Origin: Anaerolineae bacterium
GTDB taxonomy: Bacteria > Chloroflexota > Anaerolineae > 4572-78 > J111
Direction of reading: 5' to 3'
Length of the DNA stretch: 64,000 bases
Assembly: GCA_023151115.1 (NCBI GenBank)
Contig: JAKLJP010000014.1
Span: forward strand, 108,857 to 172,856
Within the stretch, counting starts at the first letter, position 1; the number at the start of each line of letters is the position of its first letter. A program made the position numbers and the translations under genes. Of this stretch, positions 28,067 to 35,884 are shown piece after piece. Below the pieces are notes generated by a model. That model saw only the letters and a program-made list of their open reading frames with translations, did not search any database and was not told where the DNA came from.

Positions 28067-29182
28067 ATGATCCGAAAATTTATCGCCCTGAGCATGATTG
28101 TGCTGTTTACTTTTGCCTTGATTACGGCCCTCAAAATTACCAGTGAGGTAGAGCCGGCTCAAGCCGCACCGCAGGCCCCTGCAGTGATCGCGCCCCAGCC
28201 CGCTACCCAGGCCACTACCGCCACCGTCGGCGCAACCCTGGCGGCAGTGCAAGAGCGTGGGGTGCTGAGATGTGTTGGCAATGCTAATTTGGTCGGGTTT
28301 GGCTATCTTGACCCGGACACCAACGAATTTAGCGGCTTTGACGTAGATTTTTGCAAGGCTATCGCCGCCGCCGTTTTGGGCGACGCCGAGGCGATTGAAA
28401 TTCTACCCTCCGACGCCACTCAGCGCTTCCCGCTGCTGCAAAGTGGTGAGGGCGATGTTTTGGTCCGCAATACCACCTGGACGATCAGCCGCGACACCTC
28501 GCTGGGCTTTAACTTTGCCCCGACCACCTTTTATGATGGGCAGGGCATGATGGTCCGGGTTGATAGCGGCATCGAATCGTTGGAAGACCTGGAGGGTGGT
28601 ACCGTTTGTGTCCAGCAGGGCACCACCACTGAGAAAAACCTGGCCGACGTGATGCGCGCCCTGGGTGTGGATTATGAACCGGTTGTTTTCCAGGACGCCA
28701 ACGACACTCGTATCGCTTATGATGAAGGCCGCTGCGATGGCTTCACCACCGACAAATCCGGCCTGATCGCCGAGCAGACCCAATTGGAAAATCCCGATGA
28801 CCACATCATTCTGGAAGAAACCATGTCCAAAGAGCCGTTAGGCCCGGCGGTTCGCCACGGCGATGATCAGTGGTTTGATATTGTCAAGTGGGTCACTTAT
28901 GGCGTCTTTGCCGCCGAAGAGTACGGTATTACCTCTGAAAATGTTGAGGAAATGGCCGAAACTTCCGAAGACCCAGTGATCCGCAACCTGTTGGGCGCCG
29001 AAGGCGACTTGGGAGTGGGTCTGGGTCTGGAGAATGACTTTATGGTTCAGGTCATTAAGCAAGTGGGCAACTATGGCGAAATTTATGATCGCCATCTGGG
29101 GCCTGACGCCCTGAATGTGCCCCGCGCGCTCAACGCTCAGTACACTGATGGCGGCCTCATCTACGCTCCCCCGTTCCGTTAA
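28067..29182 (+). CDS. aapJ: General L-amino acid ABC transporter, substrate-binding protein
   Basis: 371 residues. A signal peptide (IALSMIVLFTFALITAL, cleavage after PAQA) precedes a type II periplasmic binding protein: VLRCVGNANLVGFGYLD, FSGFDVDFCKAIAAAVLGD, VLVRNTTWTISRDTSLGFNF and the second-lobe segment EGRCDGFTTDKSG. This matches AapJ, which captures polar and other L-amino acids for the AapQMP complex. The ATG at 28067 has AGGAG ten bases upstream; an upstream GTG-like extension would destroy the signal peptide. A strong stem-loop follows the stop, probably setting a high ratio of binding protein to permease. A divergent FCD remnant lies upstream. Confidence 0.95.
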   Translation: MIRKFIALSMIVLFTFALITALKITSEVEPAQAAPQAPAVIAPQPATQATTATVGATLAAVQERGVLRCVGNANLVGFGYLDPDTNEFSGFDVDFCKAIAAAVLGDAEAIEILPSDATQRFPLLQSGEGDVLVRNTTWTISRDTSLGFNFAPTTFYDGQGMMVRVDSGIESLEDLEGGTVCVQQGTTTEKNLADVMRALGVDYEPVVFQDANDTRIAYDEGRCDGFTTDKSGLIAEQTQLENPDDHIILEETMSKEPLGPAVRHGDDQWFDIVKWVTYGVFAAEEYGITSENVEEMAETSEDPVIRNLLGAEGDLGVGLGLENDFMVQVIKQVGNYGEIYDRHLGPDALNVPRALNAQYTDGGLIYAPPFR

Positions 29183-29199
29183 TAATTTATAGTTTGAAA

Positions 29200-29228
29200 A
29201 TACAGCCCGGCCTTACGCCGGGCTGTAT
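29200..29228 (+). other. Stem-loop between aapJ and aapQ (partial terminator or mRNA stabiliser)
   Basis: ATACAGCCCGGC (29200-29211) pairs perfectly with GCCGGGCTGTAT (29217-29228) around a five-base loop. No T-run follows, so complete termination is unlikely. By position, 17 bases after the binding-protein stop, it resembles stem-loops that protect the upstream mRNA and reduce read-through into permease genes. Confidence 0.8.
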
Positions 29229-29243
29229 CATAATTAAATCTGG

Positions 29244-29325
29244 TATGTCATTTTTCACCGGCAACATGTTGAGTAAAAGTAAGTGAGGGTTTCTCCCTCC
29301 GGTCGAAATGACATGATTTGAATGA
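29244..29325. repeat. GTCATTT palindrome with CTCCCTCCGGTCGAAATGAC end
   Basis: TATGTCATTTTTCACCGG faces CCGGTCGAAATGACATG across about 50 bases, forming an outer stem. It sits between aapJ and aapQ just before the aapQ ribosome binding site. Similar words are widespread short repeats in bacterial genomes. Confidence 0.6.
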
Positions 29326-29334
29326 GGTGAGCCA

Positions 29335-31128
29335 ATGGCTACAACTTCACCCAATATCAAAGAAACAGCGATTCCCTTCTGGCGCGATGTTAGAGTTCTG
29401 GGGGTTATCGGCCAGGTTATTTTTATGGCCTCGGTTTTGATAGGCCTGGGTTGGCTGATTGGCAATTTTATTCAAAATTCCGAGATTCAAGGATTAAAGC
29501 TTGGCTTTGAATTTTTGAATACCACCGCCGCTTTTGACATCGCTGAAGGGATCGAATACGAGTCCACCGACACCTTTGGCCGGGCATTGTGGGTGGCTAT
29601 GGTCAACACTATTCGGGTGTCGTTTATCGGCATTATCCTCACCACCATTCTGGCGCTAATTACCGGTATTGCCCGCCTCTCTGATAATTGGCTTATCAGC
29701 AAAATTGCCGCCATATATGTTGAAACAGTGCGCAATATTCCCTTATTGGTTCAGCTCTTTTTCATTTACTTTGGGGTCATCCTCAAACTGCCGCCGCTTC
29801 GTGAGAGTATTCAACCCTTTGGCTGGCCGGTTTATCTCAACCAGCGCGGCGTAACTTTACCTGGCCTGACGGCTACCGCTAGTTTTCCCATCTGGCTGGC
29901 TTTTGTGGTGTTGGGGGTGATTCTCATGCTGGTTTTATGGACCATCCAGAGCCGGCTGGAGGAAAAAACAGGCCAACCGATTAACAAAGTCGGCAGTGCT
30001 GCGGCTGCTTTTTTTATTGTAGTTGCAGTGGGTTGGCTTGTTACCACCAACTTCAGCAGCAATCAGGGGATTATGACGGCCAGTTCTAGAAAGATCGAAG
30101 ATTTAGCCGATTTTGAAAAAATCCTGGTTGCCAAGCTTGATGAAGATGCCTTAAGAGAAGCGGGAGTTAACCGAGCCACCCTCGATGCGCTCACTTCTGC
30201 GGAGGCGATTGCCGCCCTCAAGGCTGATTTAACTGCTCAACTTCAGGCTCTGGCTCCGGCTGAGGTTGAGGAAGAGACTGTTGGTGAAGCTCAAGCAGCC
30301 GAGGTTGAAGGAGACGCCGAAACAACCACAGAAGAGACTGCCGCAACAGAAGCCGAACCTGTTGACGAGGCCGTAGCCGACGAGGTGGATGCCCTGGAAA
30401 CACAGTTGGATATTTTAGATGAGGCGGTAATTACCGTTTGCGCTGTCGCCGACAGCCCGGCGATGGTTAATGCCGCCAGCCAACTCCGCCAGCAAAACAT
30501 TCCTGTTGAAATAGAGGCCGAAGATCGGATGGTGGAAGTGGGTGAAATTTACGCCGAGGGCGATTGTGATTTGCTGGTCGGCGATGAGGCTGAGTTAGCT
30601 GCCGAGCGGGCAATTTTGGAAGACCCGGACCAGCATGAGGTTATCCCGATTGACGTCGCTCCTTTGGTGGTAAACACCCCGGCCCCGGCCGGTCTCAATA
30701 TCCAGGGCGGGTTTAAACTCACCCCGGAGTTTGCGGCGGTGCTGTTTGGACTGGTTATTTATACCGGCGCTTTCGCCTCGGAAATTGTGCGGGCCGGGAT
30801 TTTATCGGTTTCCAAAGGCCAGTCCGAAGCTGCTCGCGCCCTGGGTCTGAGCGAAGGGCAACGCCTGCGGCTCATCGTCATTCCCCAGGCTTTGCGGGTG
30901 ATCATCCCCCCGATGACCAGCCAATATCTCAACCTGACCAAAAACTCCAGCCTGGCCGTGGCTATTGGCTACCCCGATTTGGTTGCCGTAGGCTATACGG
31001 TGCTCAATCAATCCGGCTATGCCGTGCAAGTTATTATTATCTTTATGGTTTCCTATCTCACCCTGAGCCTGACCATTTCGGCCTTTTTGAACTGGTATAA
31101 TAAAAAGATAGCCCTGGTGGAGCGATAA
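29335..31128 (+). CDS. aapQ: Amino acid ABC permease with large periplasmic insert
   Basis: 597 residues; AapQ proteins are normally about 400. The N-terminal membrane segments, the early permease helices (FGRALWVAMVNTIRVSFIGI, ETVRNIPLLVQLFFIYFG) and the C-terminal EAA loop (SEAARALGLSEGQRLRLIVI) are standard. Between about residues 245 and 447 lies an extra hydrophilic region. It has an acidic alanine/glutamate-rich stretch and then a part resembling lobe II of AapJ: IYAEGDCDLLVGDEAELAAE against AYDEGRCDGFTTDKSGLIAE. The permease is expected to form a channel dimer with AapM. The stop is followed three bases later by the aapM start. Confidence 0.93.
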   Translation: MATTSPNIKETAIPFWRDVRVLGVIGQVIFMASVLIGLGWLIGNFIQNSEIQGLKLGFEFLNTTAAFDIAEGIEYESTDTFGRALWVAMVNTIRVSFIGIILTTILALITGIARLSDNWLISKIAAIYVETVRNIPLLVQLFFIYFGVILKLPPLRESIQPFGWPVYLNQRGVTLPGLTATASFPIWLAFVVLGVILMLVLWTIQSRLEEKTGQPINKVGSAAAAFFIVVAVGWLVTTNFSSNQGIMTASSRKIEDLADFEKILVAKLDEDALREAGVNRATLDALTSAEAIAALKADLTAQLQALAPAEVEEETVGEAQAAEVEGDAETTTEETAATEAEPVDEAVADEVDALETQLDILDEAVITVCAVADSPAMVNAASQLRQQNIPVEIEAEDRMVEVGEIYAEGDCDLLVGDEAELAAERAILEDPDQHEVIPIDVAPLVVNTPAPAGLNIQGGFKLTPEFAAVLFGLVIYTGAFASEIVRAGILSVSKGQSEAARALGLSEGQRLRLIVIPQALRVIIPPMTSQYLNLTKNSSLAVAIGYPDLVAVGYTVLNQSGYAVQVIIIFMVSYLTLSLTISAFLNWYNKKIALVER

Positions 31129-31131
31129 ATT

Positions 31132-32775
31132 ATGGCAACGATTACCCAAGAAGCAAAAAAAACCACTGCCGCCCTGGAAGGTCCCAAATTTGAGCTGGAT
31201 GTGGCCGGCTGGCTCAGAAATACGGTTTTTAACAGCATTTGGAAAATTATTTTTGCGATTATTCTTGTCATTGCCAACGTGCTGATTATCCAGGGGGTTT
31301 ACAATGCCGAACCTGTGGCCTTATCGCCTCACCTGGCTCCCGACGGGCAACCGACCGGCTTGGGCAACTTTATTCTGGCGATAACCAATGCCCAGTTTTT
31401 AACCTGGCTTATCGCCGGGTTGTGGTTAGCCGGGGCAGCCGCTGTTATCTATGGGGCGGGCCGGCATCATTGGCCGGGGCCAACCCAGTGGCTAAAGGAT
31501 AAACTTTTCACCGGCTTCTTCGGCTCCCTGGTGACACTGGCTTTGGTTATTCTCATTGTCTTTGCCATCCGTGGCATTCTGGCCTGGACGGTCTTTGGGG
31601 CGCTGTTTGTAAACGACCCGGCGGTTAAGGCCAGCCTTGAAGACGCCACGCCGGGGGCAATTTGGGGTATTGTCGGGGCTAATCTTAAACTATTTGCCGT
31701 CGGCCAGTACCCGACGGCAGTGATCTGGCGGGTTTGGGCTTCGCTGGGGCTGGTCCTCATCCTTTCGGCCTTGAGCGCCCTGGCCTGGGGCTTTGGCTCC
31801 CCCCTAAAGAATCTACGCCGAGTTTTGTTCTGGCTGTGGATAGTTTCGGTGCCGGTGATTTATATTTTTTTAAGCGGTATCCCCAATACAACAACCGGCC
31901 CCTGGCAGGAAGCCCCGACAAGTCGCTGGGGAGGTTTTTTGCTAACAGTAATTATTGCCGTTATCGGCATTGTAGCTTCTTTCCCCATCGGGCTGCTGCT
32001 GGCTTTGGGCCGGCGCAGCCAGGTACGCGGCGTGCCCTGGTTGTGGGCCTGGGGCGCACTTGGCTTGCTCGGCTATTGGGCTTTGGGTAATTTTCCGGAT
32101 CAGACTGTCACCTGGAATATTCCTATCATTTTCCGTGACCCGCCCATCTGGACGGTAGAGCTATCCCCCGCCGTTAACGCGGCAGTGCAGGCGATAATTA
32201 TTGTGGGCCTGTGCTTGCTTGTGAGCCGCTATTTGCAAGGCAATCTCATCAAAACTTTTTGTATTGCCTACATTGAAATCATTCGCGGTGTGCCCTTAAT
32301 CACCGTGCTGTTTATGGCCCAGGTGATGCTGCCCATTTTCTTGCCCAAAGGTGTGGAAATTGATAACCTACTGCGGGTAATTGTGGGCGTCATTCTTTTT
32401 AGTGCGGCCTATCTGGCCGAGAATGTGCGCGGCGGCTTGCAGGCCATCCCGCGCGGGCAATACGAAGCGGCGGCCGCTATTGGCCTAAGCACAGCCCAAT
32501 CTATGCGCCTGATTATTCTGCCGCAGGCCCTGCGGGCGGTCATCCCGGCGATTGTGGGCCAGTTTATCAGCCTCTTCAAAGATACCTCCCTGATCGCTAT
32601 TGTGGGCCTGTTTGAACTGCTGGGGATTGCCCAGATTGTGGTGGCTCAGCCGGAGTGGTTTGGCCTACAGCGGGAAACCTTTGTTTTTGTGGCTCTGGTT
32701 TATTGGGTCTGCGCTTTTTCCATGTCGTCGGCCAGCCGCAACCTGGAGCGCAAACTAGGAGTGGGAAAATACTAA
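31132..32775 (+). CDS. aapM: Amino acid ABC permease, N-terminally extended
   Basis: 547 residues, longer than the usual AapM of roughly 380. The C-terminal third carries the permease signature: FCIAYIEIIRGVPLITVLFM, ENVRGGLQAIPRGQYEAAAA and IGLSTAQSMRLIILPQALRA, with the EAA-loop contact for the ATPase. The N-terminal half holds about six extra hydrophobic segments (for example IWKIIFAIILVIANVLIIQG and GSLVTLALVILIVFAIRGIL), part of which is seen in other AapM proteins. It begins three bases after aapQ, so the two permeases are co-translated. Downstream is a palindromic repeat before aapP. Confidence 0.93.
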   Translation: MATITQEAKKTTAALEGPKFELDVAGWLRNTVFNSIWKIIFAIILVIANVLIIQGVYNAEPVALSPHLAPDGQPTGLGNFILAITNAQFLTWLIAGLWLAGAAAVIYGAGRHHWPGPTQWLKDKLFTGFFGSLVTLALVILIVFAIRGILAWTVFGALFVNDPAVKASLEDATPGAIWGIVGANLKLFAVGQYPTAVIWRVWASLGLVLILSALSALAWGFGSPLKNLRRVLFWLWIVSVPVIYIFLSGIPNTTTGPWQEAPTSRWGGFLLTVIIAVIGIVASFPIGLLLALGRRSQVRGVPWLWAWGALGLLGYWALGNFPDQTVTWNIPIIFRDPPIWTVELSPAVNAAVQAIIIVGLCLLVSRYLQGNLIKTFCIAYIEIIRGVPLITVLFMAQVMLPIFLPKGVEIDNLLRVIVGVILFSAAYLAENVRGGLQAIPRGQYEAAAAIGLSTAQSMRLIILPQALRAVIPAIVGQFISLFKDTSLIAIVGLFELLGIAQIVVAQPEWFGLQRETFVFVALVYWVCAFSMSSASRNLERKLGVGKY

Positions 32776-32850
32776 ATTTACGATTTTGGATTTACGATTT
32801 ACGATTTATGATCTCAATCGTAAACCTGAAATCGTAAATCGTAAATGAGT
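32776..32850. repeat. ATTTACGATTTACGATTT palindromic repeat inside the aap operon
   Basis: GGATTTACGATTTACGATTT faces AAATCGTAAATCGTAAATG, giving a long hairpin exactly between aapM and aapP. The aapP ribosome binding site (CAGGAG) follows. It may uncouple or stabilise the flanking message. Confidence 0.85.
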
Positions 32851-32866
32851 TTCAGGAGAAGAATCA

Positions 32867-33616
32867 ATGGCTCTATCAGACAAAGATGTGATTATTTGCA
32901 ATGATGTGCATAAGTGGTACGGTGAGTATCACGCCCTGCGGGGAGTGACGACCACTGTGAAAGAGGGGGAAGTGGTGGTCATCATTGGCCCGTCGGGGTC
33001 CGGCAAATCCACCTGGATTCGCACCATCAACCGGCTGGAGGAGCATCAAAAGGGCCAGATTATCGTGGATGGCACGGAATTAAACAACGACATCCGTAAT
33101 ATCCAGGAAATCCGTCGCGAGGTGGGTATGGTCTTTCAGCAGTTCAATCTTTTCCCCCATTTGACTGTGCTGCAAAACATTACCCTGGCTCCGATTAATG
33201 TGCGGAAGTGGTCGCGAGAAAAAGCCGAAGAAATTGCCATGCAGCAGTTGGTGCGGGTAAAAATCCCGGAGCAGGCTAATAAATATCCCGGCCAACTTTC
33301 CGGCGGGCAGCAGCAGCGGGTGGCCATTGCCCGCGCCCTGGCGATGCAGCCCAAGATTATGCTCTTCGACGAGCCGACATCGGCCCTGGACCCAGAGATG
33401 ATTAAAGAAGTGCTGGACGTGATGCAAGAGCTGGCCGAATCGGGCATGACCATTATGGCCGTGACTCATGAAATGGGGTTTGCCCGCAATGTAGCTAACC
33501 GGATTATCTTTTTTGACCAGGGTAACATTGTCGAGGAAAAAGCCCCGACCGACTTTTTTGCCAACCCCGAACACGAGCGGACTAAGCTTTTCTTGAGCCA
33601 GATTTTGCACCATTAA
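32867..33616 (+). CDS. aapP: Amino acid ABC transporter ATP-binding protein
   Basis: 249 residues, the normal size. All ATPase motifs are present: Walker [11 protein letters not shown]-loop in [13 protein letters not shown], signature [14 protein letters not shown], Walker [13 protein letters not shown] and the switch histidine in AVTHEMGFA. The match to polar amino-acid importers (GlnQ/AapP) is strong. It should energise AapQM. The ATG is preceded by CAGGAG. It is the last gene of the aap set; the following 36 bp have no obvious terminator. Confidence 0.96.
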   Translation: MALSDKDVIICNDVHKWYGEYHALRGVTTTVKEGEVVVIIGPSGSGKSTWIRTINRLEEHQKGQIIVDGTELNNDIRNIQEIRREVGMVFQQFNLFPHLTVLQNITLAPINVRKWSREKAEEIAMQQLVRVKIPEQANKYPGQLSGGQQQRVAIARALAMQPKIMLFDEPTSALDPEMIKEVLDVMQELAESGMTIMAVTHEMGFARNVANRIIFFDQGNIVEEKAPTDFFANPEHERTKLFLSQILHH

Positions 33617-33652
33617 TGCCTTTTTTGCACTACCTGTAGCCCTCCCGCCGGC

Positions 33653-33974
33653 TCAGGTAGCGCCCCTAGGTATATAAACGGGCTGGCAAATATGGGCAAT
33701 CCAGCGCTCCTTCCCATCCCGCCTGATAATGTGCCAGTCAGCAAAGATGACTTGCAGACTGGTCAATTCTTCCTGAAAATGGCGGGCGGCAAAAGCACAG
33801 TCGTCGGGATGAACAATGGCTTGCATCAGGCCGGCATCCTTTTGAAACTCGCTTGGTCCGTAACCGCTCCGAAAACATAACCCACAGGCCGCCGACCAGC
33901 AGATAAATAACCACAATTTTAAAGGCCATCTGTTGGCCTGCGGCAGGTTTTTTGCCCCACAACCAGAGCTTCAT
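33653..33974 (-). pseudogene. Frameshifted remnant of a PAS-domain sensor kinase
   Basis: An ATG at 33974 with a strong AAGGAGGATCGAGCC leader opens MKLWLWGKKPAAG and a membrane helix FKIVVIYLLVGGLWVMFSER. Shortly after, the match jumps to another frame, which gives FQKDAGLMQAIVHPDDCAFA and then WHIIRRDGKERWIAH, a PAS_3-type fold. It ends without histidine kinase domains. The gene is therefore frameshifted and 3'-truncated, though its translation start is intact. Confidence 0.75.
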
Positions 33975-34239
33975 GGCTCGATCCTCCTTGATAACACCTT
34001 CCATTATAACACATCAGCCCACTATTTCCAGCGGTTACTAACCTGTTTTATGAAATTGGCTCTCAACGTCCTATCCTGATTGGCGGTTGACACACCACCC
34101 TATTTGGCTTACTGTAGTTCACAAGTCTGGGATACACCACCAATAATGAAGTTTGTTCGTGGTGACGACTTCAGTCGTCCCAGCCTTTAGAGCGACTGAA
34201 GTCGCTACTACAAACAAGTTGTTTTCAGGAGAGACAATA
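33975..34239. other. Intergenic region upstream of PLP decarboxylase
   Basis: About 265 bp. It contains the dispersed GACTTCAGTCG palindrome at 34155-34222 and nothing else I can support. Confidence 0.4.
34155..34222. repeat. GTAGTAGCGACTTCAGTCG palindromic repeat, copy 2
   Basis: TGGTGACGACTTCAGTCGTC faces GCGACTGAAGTCGCTACTAC. It shares its core with the copy at 26995-27060 and lies immediately before the decarboxylase ribosome binding site. Confidence 0.85.
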
Positions 34240-35586
34240 ATGAAGGAATTGCTGCAAGGGGCCGCCCGGCGGGCAGACGCTTATCTGGCGGGGTTAGACA
34301 AACGGGCGGTGACGCCCACAGCCGAAGCGATGGAGCGCCTGGCCCGTTTGGATGAACCTCTGCCGGCTGAACCCAGTGACCCGGCAGAGGTTCTGGCCCT
34401 GCTAGACAGCCTCGGCTCCCCGGCGACAGTGGCTTCGGCGGGCGGGCGCTATTTTGGCTTTGTCACCGGCGGCTCGCTGCCGGCGGCGCTGGCTGCCAAC
34501 TGGCTGGCCGGAGCATGGGATCAAAACGGCGCTTTAACCGTGATGTCGCCCATCGCCGCCAAAGTGGAAGAGGTGGCTCTGCGCTGGCTGCTGGAGGTGT
34601 TAGCCCTGCCGCCCGATGCCGGGGCCGGCTTTACCACCGGGGCAACCATGGCCAACTTTACCGCTCTGGCGGCAGCGCGGCATGCCCTGCTCCAGCGGCA
34701 GGGTTGGGATGTGGAAGCCCAGGGCTTGTTTGGCGCACCGCCGCTCACGGTCGTGGTGGGCGATGAGGTGCATGTCAGTTTGCTCAAGGCCCTCAGTTTG
34801 CTGGGGCTGGGGCGCGAGCGGGTAGTCCGCGTGCCGGTAGACGGGCAGGGCCGCATGCGGGCTGAGGCCCTGCCGCCGCTCTCGCCCGCCACCATTGTTT
34901 GCATCCAGGCCGGCAATGTCAACACCGGCGCATTTGACCCGGCAGCAGCTATCTGCGCCGCTGCCCATGAGTCTGAAGCCTGGGTCCACGTAGATGGCGC
35001 GTTTGGCCTGTGGGCGGCGGCAGCGCCGGCGCGGGCGCATCTGACCGCCGGTTTTGCCGAGGCCGACTCCTGGGCCACCGACGGCCACAAATGGCTGAAT
35101 GTGCCCTACGACAGCGGCATCGCCTTCTGCCGCCGGCCCGAACACCTGCGGGGAGCGATGGCAGCTACGGCGGCTTACCTGGCCCAAAGCGACCAGCGCG
35201 AGCCGATGCACTACACCCCTGAAATGTCGCGCCGGGCGCGCGGCATCGAAATCTGGGCGGCCCTGCGCTCGCTGGGCCGGGCCGGGTTGGCCGAGATGAT
35301 CGAGCGCAACTGTCGCGCCGCTGCCCGTTTTGCCGCCGGGCTGAGCAAGGCCGGCTATCAAGTGCTTAACCAGGTTGAATTGAACCAGGTGTTGGTTTCA
35401 TTCGGCCCGGCGGAGACCACCCGCCAGGTGATTGCCGGGGTGCAAGCCGACGGTACATGTTGGTGCGGCGGCACCATCTGGCAGGGCCAGACCGCCATGC
35501 GCATCAGCGTCTCTTCCTGGGCCACTACCGAAGCCGATGTCGAGCGCAGCCTGGCCGCCATTCTGCGGGTGGCGCAGGCGGTTTAG
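34240..35586 (+). CDS. PLP-dependent group II decarboxylase/aminotransferase-like enzyme
   Basis: 448 residues. It belongs to the fold-type I pyridoxal-phosphate enzymes of the glutamate/aromatic decarboxylase group: FTTGATMANFTALAAARHAL, IVCIQAGNVNTGAFDP, WVHVDGAFGLWAA (the Asp that pairs with the PLP nitrogen) and ADSWATDGHKWLNVPYDSG with the cofactor Lys at 284. The C-terminal RISVSSWATTEADVERSL is typical. Substrate specificity cannot be read from sequence; aromatic or aliphatic amino acids are possible. The ATG at 34240 has AGGAGA seven bases upstream; an earlier in-frame start at 34153 would run through a repeat and is rejected. Confidence 0.9.
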   Translation: MKELLQGAARRADAYLAGLDKRAVTPTAEAMERLARLDEPLPAEPSDPAEVLALLDSLGSPATVASAGGRYFGFVTGGSLPAALAANWLAGAWDQNGALTVMSPIAAKVEEVALRWLLEVLALPPDAGAGFTTGATMANFTALAAARHALLQRQGWDVEAQGLFGAPPLTVVVGDEVHVSLLKALSLLGLGRERVVRVPVDGQGRMRAEALPPLSPATIVCIQAGNVNTGAFDPAAAICAAAHESEAWVHVDGAFGLWAAAAPARAHLTAGFAEADSWATDGHKWLNVPYDSGIAFCRRPEHLRGAMAATAAYLAQSDQREPMHYTPEMSRRARGIEIWAALRSLGRAGLAEMIERNCRAAARFAAGLSKAGYQVLNQVELNQVLVSFGPAETTRQVIAGVQADGTCWCGGTIWQGQTAMRISVSSWATTEADVERSLAAILRVAQAV

Positions 35587-35724
35587 CTCATCTTACTACC
35601 CTACCCTCTTTGATTAGAACGCTGATTTGCGCAGAGAGATTTAGAAAAAATCCGCGAAAATCTATCAAATCCGCGTCATCTGCGTCCTATTTTTGGGTTA
35701 CAAATTTCAAATCAGCTTGTGACT

Positions 35725-35753
35725 TTGCCCAAACGCCCTTCCCGATGTACAAT
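35725..35753 (+). promoter_or_regulatory. Possible promoter before typA
   Basis: TTGCCC (35725-35730), a 17-base spacer and TACAAT (35748-35753). Match is four of six at -35 and five of six at -10. A terminator-like hairpin starts about seven bases after the expected start site, so any transcript would either stop early or read on into typA. Confidence 0.35.
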
Positions 35754-35766
35754 TTATAAGCAGTGA

Positions 35767-35800
35767 AGCCCCGCCAGCATCATCGGCGGGCGCTTTTTTT
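35767..35800 (+). terminator. Rho-independent terminator upstream of typA
   Basis: GCCCCGCC pairs with GGCGGGCGC (one bulge) around AGCATCATC, followed by seven T's at 35794-35800. It lies 180 bp after the decarboxylase stop and 85 bp before typA. Confidence 0.8.
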
Positions 35801-35807
35801 GTGGGAA

Positions 35808-35862
35808 GAAGGCTGAGGCTAAACTTCTTTCTTAGCCTTAGCCTCAGCCTTAGCCTTGTAGT
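35808..35862. repeat. GGCTGAGGCTAAG palindromic repeat, copy 2
   Basis: AAGGCTGAGGCTAA faces TTAGCCTTAGCCTCAGCCTT in the typA leader. Same family as 2838-2893 and 53824-53880. Confidence 0.8.
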
Positions 35863-35884
35863 TTATAGAATGGATTAACTGAAC

